From Halanaerobiaceae bacterium (GTDB lineage: Bacteria; Bacillota; Halanaerobiia; Halanaerobiales; Halarsenatibacteraceae): a stretch of 6,768 nucleotides of DNA. Positions within the stretch are counted from its first letter, which is position 1. Each line of letters begins with the position of its first letter. The notes under the pieces are model-generated. The model worked only from the letters and a program-made list of their open reading frames with translations. It did not search any database and had not been told where the DNA came from. The stretch lies in assembly GCA_003554685.1 (NCBI GenBank), contig PWHA01000090.1:1-6768 (forward strand), written 5' to 3'. A program made the translations under genes and the position numbers. Below, one piece after another: positions 1-4,690 of the stretch.

Positions 1-390
1 TATCATTACCAGAGATGCCGAGGTAATGTAGGTGAAAATTGAGCTGTAATCGGCTCCCTTATGATAGAGAGAGTTGGCCACCGGAAAGGCGACAAAGGTT
101 CCACCGACCGTGGTGGCTGCCAGCAGAATAGCATAGATATGACGTTTCAATCCCGAACTGTTGCCAAAATGCTTTTCGATGGTTTCTTTTTTAACCCAGA
201 TCTCAAAAAGACCAATGATGATGAAGGCCGGCGGCAGTATCAAAATCATGTCCCGGGCGAAAATCAGGAAATTTTCTCCCATGGACACTCCCAGATCAAA
301 ATTTGTTATCCGGGAAATTCCCAGAAATGCTAAAAAGGCAAGAAAAATTCCGTAATCCAGCCGATGATCTTTTTCTTTTTTATTTTTCAT
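1..390 (-). CDS. Half-size ArsP/UPF0718-like permease, second gene of pair (partial, C-terminus beyond left edge)
   Basis: I translated this frame from the ATG at 390 down to base 1: 130 codons, no stop, so the gene continues past the left edge. A charged N-terminus (MKNKKEKDHR) is followed by hydrophobic segments at about residues 12-27, 40-64, 84-106 and 115-130. The stretch ILPPAFIIIGLFEIWV (51-66), then GGTFVAFPVANSLYHKG (96-112), matches my memory of predicted permeases of the ArsP_1/UPF0718 group (COG0701), where a proline/glycine-rich membrane motif is followed by a KGA-type turn. Full-length members have around 300 residues, so this is probably one half. The start overlaps the previous stop by one base (TAATG). 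A Shine-Dalgarno GGGGAGG lies at 401-407 inside the upstream gene, so translation is probably coupled. The substrate cannot be read from the sequence. It could also be an unrelated small membrane protein. Confidence 0.65.
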   Translation of the reverse strand, partial: MKNKKEKDHRLDYGIFLAFLAFLGISRITNFDLGVSMGENFLIFARDMILILPPAFIIIGLFEIWVKKETIEKHFGNSSGLKRHIYAILLAATTVGGTFVAFPVANSLYHKGADYSSIFTYITSASLVMI

Positions 391-872
391 TAGATAATAA
401 CCTCCCCGTAGTAAAGTCCTATCAGCAGGGTCAGGACAGCTGCTATGGCCAGGCTGGCCAGATTGCGGTAAATGGTGGCTTTAACCCCCATATATTCTTT
501 CTCCACCGGATAGGTGACCACTCCTACCATTTTTAGAGAAATTACAAAAGCTGCAATTACCATGTAACTTACCCCCCTGGTTAACAATATTCCTGCAAGA
601 GGATAGGCTATGAAGCCTGGCATCATGGTGATTGATCCAACTATCAGCCCTAAAAAACTTCCCAGTATAATATTCTGGCCACCAAGATATTCTACGATAA
701 AGTCCTCGGAAAATAACAGTACTAGCGACAGCAGAACAAGAAGCTTTAGATAACCGGGAAGGATCTTTAACATTTTGTTTTTTCCTCGCTGAATTGACTT
801 CCAGGTTTTTTTTCGATTAAAAAAGAAAGAAATAAGCAGAAGAAGTGCCATAATTACATATAAAGCCTGCAT
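390..872 (-). CDS. Half-size ArsP/UPF0718-like permease, first gene of pair (160 aa)
   Basis: This is a 160-residue, very hydrophobic protein with probable membrane segments at about 3-18, 41-57, 66-96 (possibly two), 101-121 and 136-156. A lysine/arginine-rich loop (20-37) suggests that loop is cytoplasmic. The motif PGFIAYPLAGILLTRG (85-100), followed by a hydrophobic run ending KMVGVVTYPVEKEYMG, is typical, as I recall, of short proteins annotated simply as permease in anaerobes, related to one half of ArsP_1/UPF0718 transporters. The ATG at 872 has a good Shine-Dalgarno, GGGAGG at 879-884, 6 nt upstream. The stop overlaps the next start (TAATG), so the two products are likely made together and may form a heteromer. 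The motif also aligns with residues 98-128 of its downstream partner at about 10 of 31 identities (counted by eye), as expected if both halves came from an ancient duplication. Substrate unknown; arsenic transport should not be assumed. Confidence 0.65.
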   Translation of the reverse strand: MQALYVIMALLLLISFFFNRKKTWKSIQRGKNKMLKILPGYLKLLVLLSLVLLFSEDFIVEYLGGQNIILGSFLGLIVGSITMMPGFIAYPLAGILLTRGVSYMVIAAFVISLKMVGVVTYPVEKEYMGVKATIYRNLASLAIAAVLTLLIGLYYGEVII

Positions 873-900
873 AATACGCCTCCCATGAATTTAGATTTTG

Positions 901-965
901 ATTATAATAATACCCTGTATAGGTATTATTAGATATATTATACTTGATGATTTAATGCCTGTATG
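901..965 (-). promoter_or_regulatory. Candidate promoter region of the permease pair
   Basis: On the minus strand there are two perfect TATAAT boxes, at 937-942 and 901-906. The first has CATACA at 960-965 with 17-bp spacing as a poor -35 match (3 of 6). The second has no recognisable -35 and lies immediately downstream of the 906-930 palindrome. Either box would give a short leader before the ATG at 872. The weak -35 elements next to palindromes would fit a regulated promoter, but the choice between boxes is uncertain. Confidence 0.3.
906..930. promoter_or_regulatory. Inverted repeat, candidate operator (AATAATACC-N7-GGTATTATT)
   Basis: Arms 906-914 and 922-930 are perfectly complementary over 9 bp with a 7-bp spacer, giving a 25-bp dyad. 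It lies 34-58 bp upstream of the first permease start, between or over the two minus-strand TATAAT boxes, where a repressor or activator would act. The ATACC...GGTAT ends loosely recall operators of CsoR/CstR-type regulators; that comparison is from memory and weak. It is too AT-rich, and lacks a T-run, to be a convincing terminator. Confidence 0.45.
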
Positions 966-985
966 TTAACTGGTTTACATACAGG
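958..985. promoter_or_regulatory. Inverted repeat, candidate operator (CCTGTATGT-N10-ACATACAGG)
   Basis: Arms 958-966 and 977-985 are perfectly complementary over 9 bp. After one T:T mismatch two more base pairs are possible inward, leaving a CTGG centre. The half-site CCTGTAT also occurs at 914-920 inside the neighbouring palindrome, so three copies, one inverted, lie within 72 bp. That clustering suggests binding sites for one dimeric regulator serving one or both divergent genes. The regulator gene is not in this window. Confidence 0.45.
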
Positions 986-1121
986 GCGGGGGTATTTGCA
1001 GTCATTTAAATCTTAAAGCAGTAATTATCTCCAGCTTACTCAACCAAAATCAAAGGAAATTACGTGTTTTTGTGGAATATTACTAATATAGGTTAAACAT
1101 AACCAAAATAATAAATTAAGC

Positions 1122-1159
1122 AGCCGGTCTCTATCTGAATAGCTTTTCGGAGATTGGTT
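1122..1159 (+). other. Possible 5' leader RNA hairpin upstream of cysteine desulfidase
   Basis: Bases 1122-1132 (AGCCGGTCTCT) can pair with 1149-1159 (GGAGATTGGTT) in an 11-bp stem if read as RNA, using several G-U wobbles, with a loop of about 16 nt. G-U pairs favour an RNA structure on the plus strand over a DNA palindrome. No T-run follows, so it is not an intrinsic terminator, and I recognise no riboswitch class. The transcription start is unknown, so whether this segment is transcribed is unproven. Confidence 0.25.
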
Positions 1160-1244
1160 ATTCTGACAGGGGATATTTAGCGAAATAAGTCAGCATTAAT
1201 AAAATATCAGACTAAATCATTTCAAATAGCAGGTAAGGTTCTTC

Positions 1245-1252
1245 AGGGGGGG
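1245..1252 (+). promoter_or_regulatory. Ribosome-binding site with G7 run selecting a GTG start
   Basis: AGGGGGGG at 1245-1252 lies 8 nt before the GTG at 1261 and is the only good Shine-Dalgarno near the desulfidase reading frame, supporting GTG rather than a later ATG as start. The seven-G homopolymer could in principle vary in length by slippage and change the spacing. Confidence 0.65.
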
Positions 1253-1260
1253 TAATTGCC

Positions 1261-2550
1261 GTGGAACTGGTACATAGTTTTATCGAGCAGGAATTACAAC
1301 TGGCTCAGGGATGTACCGAGCCGGCAGCTGTAGCCTATGCTGTGGCGGCAGCTGCTGAAAAAAGCCGGGGTGAGCTGCAGCAGATTACCATTGAACTGGA
1401 TGGCTACGTTTACAAGAATGGAATGAAGGCTGGTATTCCAGGAATAGACAGGCATCAGGGTAATATTATCGCTGCAGCATTGGGCTATTATACTGAAAAC
1501 CCCAGCAGAAAAGGTCTGGAAGTCCTGTCTGGAATCACAAAAAAAAGTGTTGCTCAGGCAGAAGGTATACTGGATAAAATCAGCTTTACCATCGTTGAAG
1601 AGAAGTCACCCTATATCAGAGCTATCCTGGAGGCAGATAACAAAGTTACAGCTTTGATTAAGGAGAATCACGGGCAGTTGAACCGGATAGAGGTTGATGG
1701 CAGCATGGTTTATCAGCGTTCTGCTTCTCAGCCCGTTTCTCAGGCTGATGAAAATTCTAAACTCAGTCAGCTTGATAGATATTTATATGGAGCTTCTCTG
1801 CCGGATATTTTTAAAAAGATAGAGACAGAGTTTGATTCTCAGGCCTTACAATTTCTCAAACAGGGGCTGGCAAAGAATTTAGCGCTGGTGGAAGCTGCTC
1901 GCCTGGGTAGGGCCAGTGGAATAGGTAATAAATTTGAAAAGTATGCTGAAACAGAAATTGAAAAGATTGGCGGGATGATAGCCCAGGGAATAGATGCCAG
2001 AATGTCGGGGGTAGATCTGCCCGCTCTGGCTTCTTCTGGCAGCGGTAACAAGGGTATTACCATTTCCATCTCTCTTTACCGAACAGGTAAATATCTGGGC
2101 AAGAAGGAGAGTGATATATTTCGAGCAACTTTATTGAGCCATATCGTAACCCATAAATTAAATTTATATCTAGGGAAACTATCTTCACTCTGCGGTCTTT
2201 TTTCAGCAGCAGCCGGGGGTATGCTGGCAGGGTTTCTTTATCTGGAGGAATTAACTGACAGGCTAGAAGAAATGATTAATTATCTGCTGGGAGATTCCAG
2301 TGGGAGTCACTGTGATGGAGCTAAATCCACCTGTATATTAAAGGCTGTTAGCAGCTTTGAACTGGCCTATCGCTATTTCAGGCTGGCCCGAACAGGTCTG
2401 ACTATCGACCGGCCAGTTGGAATTATAGCTGAAGATTTGGCAGCAACTCTGAAAAATCTGGCTGATCTTTCCCTGCCGTCAGAAAGAACAATAAATCAAA
2501 CCCTGATCGAAGTAATTTCCCGTACTCAATCAGCCGGGGGAGAGGCTTAA
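1261..2550 (+). CDS. L-cysteine desulfidase family protein (UPF0597/CyuA-like, [4Fe-4S])
   Basis: This 429-residue protein has the usual length and hallmarks of the L-cysteine desulfidase/UPF0597 (YhaM, CyuA) family, related to the alpha domain of iron-sulfur serine dehydratases. Known members convert L-cysteine to sulfide, ammonia and pyruvate in the cytoplasm, with an oxygen-sensitive [4Fe-4S] cluster and no PLP. Visible motifs are GCTEPAAVA with Cys18 near the N-terminus, DGYVYKNGMKAGIPG (47-61), a glycine-rich SSGSGNKGI (258-266), LSSLCGLFSAAAGGM with Cys311, and SHCDGAKSTCILK with Cys351 and Cys358. Cys18, Cys311 and Cys351 are the best cluster-ligand candidates, as three conserved cysteines are implicated in the archaeal enzyme. 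The GTG start gives an N-terminus that reaches GCTEP at the usual distance. There is no signal peptide or membrane segment. Related family members could prefer serine or another amino acid. It converges with the GGDEF-EAL gene 40 bp away and no terminator is apparent between them. Confidence 0.85.
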   Translation: MELVHSFIEQELQLAQGCTEPAAVAYAVAAAAEKSRGELQQITIELDGYVYKNGMKAGIPGIDRHQGNIIAAALGYYTENPSRKGLEVLSGITKKSVAQAEGILDKISFTIVEEKSPYIRAILEADNKVTALIKENHGQLNRIEVDGSMVYQRSASQPVSQADENSKLSQLDRYLYGASLPDIFKKIETEFDSQALQFLKQGLAKNLALVEAARLGRASGIGNKFEKYAETEIEKIGGMIAQGIDARMSGVDLPALASSGSGNKGITISISLYRTGKYLGKKESDIFRATLLSHIVTHKLNLYLGKLSSLCGLFSAAAGGMLAGFLYLEELTDRLEEMINYLLGDSSGSHCDGAKSTCILKAVSSFELAYRYFRLARTGLTIDRPVGIIAEDLAATLKNLADLSLPSERTINQTLIEVISRTQSAGGEA

Positions 2551-2590
2551 AGAAACTCAGCTCTACCAGCATCACTGTACCGAAAATTTT

Positions 2591-4228
2591 CTAACTCTGA
2601 TTCTCTAGCTTTTGCTGGATTTCCCTGGCAGAAGCAGGCCTGCCCAGATAGAAACCCTGGACATAATCTGCCTGTTTATTATGAATCATACTGTACTGTT
2701 CCTCTGTTTCTATTCCTTCGACAGTAACTTTTAGGCCAATTATTCTGGCGAGTTTAATAATTGCTTCAATTATCTTATGCTGTCTTTCATCCCAGGGGAT
2801 GTCGCTGATAAAGGTTCGATCAATCTTAATACTGTCAATCGGCAGTTTCAGGAGATAATTTAATGAGGAGTACTCACTGCCAAAATCATCCAGGGATATT
2901 TTGATTCCCAGCTCCTGTATCTTCTTCAGAAAATTAATGCTGTCAGGAAAGTTTTTCATGATAGCACTTTCAGTTATTTCAAATTCCAGGCCGGAGCAGC
3001 TGATCTTCCTTTTTTCTATCTGTTCCAGAAGTCGCTGATAGAAACTTTCTTCGGAGAGCTGCCTGACCGAAATGTTGACAGCCAGGGAAAAACCATTAAT
3101 GCCCATTTCATCCCAGAGCTTTTTCTGACGGCAGGCTTTTTCCAGCACCCAGTTATCTATTTTGTGAATCAGACCGCTCTGTTCGGCAAAAGGGATAAAT
3201 TTTCTGGGAGAGATATATTCATGACAGGGTTTATTCCAGCGGATTAAAGCTTCCAGCTTCCTGATTTTCTCCCTGTTAATGTCTAAAATTGGCTGGAAGA
3301 AAAGTTCGAATTCATTATTATTAAAGGCTGAGTTTAAATCTTCATCCAGTTTAAGATATCCTGCTATTTCCCGGTCCATGGCTTTCTGATAATACTCGAT
3401 GTTGCTTTTCTGCTGTTCCTTGGCCTTATTCATTGCTGTTTCACTTTTTTTCAGCAGTTCCAGAGCGGTATCAGCATCTTCGGGGAAGTAAGCAACTCCC
3501 ATACAGAAGGATACCTGAATTTCATGGCCTGAAATTATAAAATTCCGGGCAAAAATTCCCTTAATCTTTTTAGTTAAACTCTTTGAAAACCGGCTCTTTA
3601 ACAGCAGCAGAGCAAATTCATCGCCTCCTATCCGGTATACCTCCATTTTCTTTTCTGAGATGGATTTTAGTTTTCTGGCTACCACTTTTAGGAGTTCATC
3701 ACCAAATTTAAAACCATAGTAATTATTGATCTTTCCAAAGTTGTTAAGGTCCAGCAGCATCAGGACTTGCCCCGGAGCATATTTATTAAGACTGATGTCA
3801 TCCAGCAGTTTATTTTTGTTGGGCAGCCCGGTCAGGCTGTCATAGAAAGCCTGGTTGTAGATGGTTTTCTTGCTTTCTTCCAGTTCTTTGATTTTTTCAT
3901 TAAGCTCCTGTCTGGTATCCAGAAGCTTATCATGGGTGCTTTCCAGTTCATGATAATTTTCAGAGAGCTGATTGGCCAGCTTCTGGTAGCCGGAAATTTG
4001 TTTTTTTAAGGCCAGGTATAGGAGCAGACTGGTTACCAGCACAAAAAGCATACCCTTATAGGTCTGCACGAAGGAAATAGTTTCCAGATCGTTAAACATT
4101 ATTAAAACAGCCCTGTCAGAAAAAATAATCCAGATTCCGGCAGCAATAAAATAAATCAGAGCTATTTTTAGGCTATCCCTCTCTGGGGATATCTGTTCCG
4201 GCTCAGGAATATTGCTCAATTTTCTCAT
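2591..4228 (-). CDS. Membrane-anchored GGDEF-EAL protein (cyclic-di-GMP synthesis/hydrolysis)
   Basis: The protein has 545 residues. Two membrane helices (about 20-37 and 54-75) flank a short outside loop. A charged coiled coil (about 80-122) follows, then a GGDEF domain (about 125-285) and an EAL domain (about 292-540). The cyclase motif is intact: Asp160 in LLDLNNF and GGDEF at 201-205. No RxxD product-inhibition site sits at the usual position before it (EKKM instead). The phosphodiesterase side looks complete: Glu326 in EAL, Asn385, Glu417/Glu420 (FEITES), Asp447-Asp448, Lys468, Glu504 (VEGIE) and Gln524 (DYVQGF). Loop 6 reads DFGSEYSS rather than DFGTGYSS. Both activities are therefore possible, and which dominates cannot be told from sequence. 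No PAS or periplasmic sensor domain is present, so the signal probably acts through the membrane segments or coiled coil. The ATG at 4228 has GGAGGAG 7 nt upstream. The gene appears monocistronic. Confidence 0.92.
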   Translation of the reverse strand: MRKLSNIPEPEQISPERDSLKIALIYFIAAGIWIIFSDRAVLIMFNDLETISFVQTYKGMLFVLVTSLLLYLALKKQISGYQKLANQLSENYHELESTHDKLLDTRQELNEKIKELEESKKTIYNQAFYDSLTGLPNKNKLLDDISLNKYAPGQVLMLLDLNNFGKINNYYGFKFGDELLKVVARKLKSISEKKMEVYRIGGDEFALLLLKSRFSKSLTKKIKGIFARNFIISGHEIQVSFCMGVAYFPEDADTALELLKKSETAMNKAKEQQKSNIEYYQKAMDREIAGYLKLDEDLNSAFNNNEFELFFQPILDINREKIRKLEALIRWNKPCHEYISPRKFIPFAEQSGLIHKIDNWVLEKACRQKKLWDEMGINGFSLAVNISVRQLSEESFYQRLLEQIEKRKISCSGLEFEITESAIMKNFPDSINFLKKIQELGIKISLDDFGSEYSSLNYLLKLPIDSIKIDRTFISDIPWDERQHKIIEAIIKLARIIGLKVTVEGIETEEQYSMIHNKQADYVQGFYLGRPASAREIQQKLENQS

Positions 4229-4235
4229 TTTAATT

Positions 4236-4246
4236 CTCCTCCGGAG
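4236..4246 (-). promoter_or_regulatory. Shine-Dalgarno of GGDEF-EAL gene overlapping a CTCCGGAG palindrome
   Basis: The ribosome-binding sequence GGAGGAG (4236-4242 read on the minus strand) fixes the ATG at 4228. It overlaps a perfect 8-bp palindrome, CTCCGGAG (4239-4246). The palindrome has no loop, so it cannot fold on itself as a simple hairpin, but the upstream CUCC could still compete for the site. Confidence 0.55.
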
Positions 4247-4262
4247 CTATTTCAGAAATTTT

Positions 4263-4286
4263 GGGCTTTGCCCCTTTTTGCCCCTT
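4263..4286 (-). repeat. Tandem 10-bp repeat and GGGC-AAA-GCCC hairpin in GGDEF-EAL leader
   Basis: TTTGCCCCTT is repeated perfectly in tandem at 4267-4276 and 4277-4286. On the minus strand, which would be the mRNA leader of the GGDEF-EAL gene, this reads as two AAGGGGCAAA units. The second can form a small GGGC-AAA-GCCC hairpin at 4263-4273, 35 nt before the start codon. The GGCAAA element superficially recalls parts of cyclic-di-GMP riboswitches, but the rest of that fold is not visible. Confidence 0.5.
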
Positions 4287-4373
4287 ACCCTCATGATTTA
4301 TCTCAGTATTTAGAAATAGACAGAGAAAAATTATTGGATTAATTTAATATAGAGATAGAAAGTATATAGAAAA

Positions 4374-4409
4374 ATAGATAAGATGATTTAAGTGTATAGA
4401 TAAAATGAT
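4374..4409. repeat. Direct repeat ATAGATAARATGAT, 22-bp period
   Basis: The 14-mer at 4374-4387 recurs at 4396-4409 with one change (G to A), offset by 22 bp, about two helical turns. Shorter ATAGA copies lie at 4316, 4349, 4355 and 4366. The spacing would suit a protein binding repeatedly to one DNA face, though simple AT-rich drift is a real alternative. Confidence 0.4.
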
Positions 4410-4410
4410 A

Positions 4411-4435
4411 TATTACTGATATGCCTGCAGTAATA
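4411..4435. promoter_or_regulatory. Inverted repeat, candidate operator (TATTACTG-N9-CAGTAATA)
   Basis: Arms 4411-4418 and 4428-4435 are perfectly complementary over 8 bp with a 9-bp spacer, a 25-bp dyad typical of dimeric regulator sites. A third half-site follows at once: CAGTAATACTG at 4428-4438 is itself a palindrome around a central A. The site is about 175 bp before the -35 box of the rightward promoter and about 185 bp from the leftward start codon, so which gene it would serve is unclear. Confidence 0.4.
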
Positions 4436-4466
4436 CTGGTGTAATAATCTTAAATTCTGATATAAT

Positions 4467-4527
4467 AAATCCTGCCCGATTAAGATAAAATTCTTGCTAA
4501 TCAAAAAAAATCCTGCCAGAATAAGTT
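4467..4527. repeat. Imperfect direct repeat AAATCCTGCC..TAAG, 41-bp period
   Basis: AAATCCTGCC is identical at 4467-4476 and 4508-4517, and similarity continues through GATTAAG versus GAATAAG, giving units 4467-4486 and 4508-4527. The 41-bp offset is about four helical turns. Both copies lie upstream of the glycyl radical operon promoter. Confidence 0.4.
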
Positions 4528-4529
4528 TA

Positions 4530-4559
4530 TTTAGTAAGAAATACTGAAATTTAGTAAGA
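4530..4559. repeat. Direct repeat TTTAGTAAGA, 20-bp period
   Basis: A perfect 10-bp repeat lies at 4530-4539 and 4550-4559, offset by 20 bp. The inner copy ends about 50 bp before the -35 box, in the usual zone for activator binding. Its TAAG core also appears in the two units just upstream (4481-4484 and 4522-4525). Confidence 0.4.
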
Positions 4560-4610
4560 TAAACTCAGATAAAGGCAGTAAATGGAATTTGTGATTTTTC
4601 AGCAGCTTTT

Positions 4611-4639
4611 TTGACAGAAGCTTAAAATAGAGCTATGAT
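4611..4639 (+). promoter_or_regulatory. Strong housekeeping-type promoter for activase-hypD operon
   Basis: TTGACA at 4611-4616 (6 of 6) is followed by 17 bp and TATGAT at 4634-4639 (5 of 6), close to the primary sigma-factor consensus. Transcription would start near 4646, giving a leader of about 45 nt that carries GAGGTGG at 4680-4686, 4 nt before the activase ATG. No hairpin or riboswitch fits in that leader, so any regulation is more likely exerted at the upstream repeats. Confidence 0.75.
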
Positions 4640-4690
4640 TAAACGTATGGATGAAAAAAATATAGAAAATAGAAGCAGCGAGGTGGAAAG

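Larger units (their letters stand above)
873..1260. other. Divergent intergenic region between permease pair and cysteine desulfidase
   Basis: This 388-bp AT-rich stretch separates divergent genes and contains no convincing coding frame. Its left part (901-985) holds two operator-like inverted repeats and TATAAT boxes on the minus strand. Its middle holds a 9-base direct repeat AACCAAAAT (1042-1050 and 1101-1109) and a small hairpin, GGTTA/TAACC, at 1091-1104. Its right part holds a possible leader hairpin (1122-1159) and the G-rich ribosome-binding site of the desulfidase gene. I could not find a confident promoter for the desulfidase. If transcription starts near the palindromes, its mRNA leader would exceed 250 nt. 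Confidence 0.6.
4229..4690. other. AT-rich divergent control region between GGDEF-EAL gene and glycyl radical operon
   Basis: This 462-bp stretch has no credible gene. It is much more AT-rich than the flanking coding DNA and is packed with short repeat pairs: a 10-bp tandem repeat, a 22-bp-period direct repeat, an 8-bp inverted repeat, a 41-bp-period direct repeat and a 20-bp-period direct repeat. It ends in a near-consensus promoter reading right. ATAGA occurs six times between 4316 and 4400. I could not pick a convincing promoter for the leftward GGDEF-EAL gene; TATATT at 4346-4351 (minus strand) is a possible -10 without a good -35. Confidence 0.6.

Noticed and set aside
61..536. Plus-strand open frames opposite the permease pair
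   Set aside because: They lie antisense to well-supported membrane-protein genes, have low-complexity polar sequence, lack good ribosome-binding sites and show no recognisable motif.
1839..2069. Minus-strand 76-codon open frame inside the desulfidase gene
   Set aside because: It is a shadow of a strongly supported enzyme gene, with no ribosome-binding site or domain.
2551..2590. Possible bidirectional terminator between the convergent genes
   Set aside because: Only a loopless GAAAATTTTC palindrome (2582-2591) is present; no GC-rich stem followed by a T-run could be found.
3767..4009. Plus-strand 80-codon frame opposite the coiled coil of the GGDEF-EAL gene
   Set aside because: Its phenylalanine-rich sequence is the antisense image of lysine/glutamate-rich coiled-coil codons.
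4229..4310. Cyclic-di-GMP riboswitch in the GGDEF-EAL leader
   Set aside because: GGCAAA-like elements occur, but the paired helices, tetraloop and receptor of the known class are not visible and the segment is too short.
4316..4409. CRISPR or plasmid-iteron array from repeated ATAGA units
   Set aside because: Units are too short and irregularly spaced, without spacers of constant length, cas genes or a replication gene nearby.
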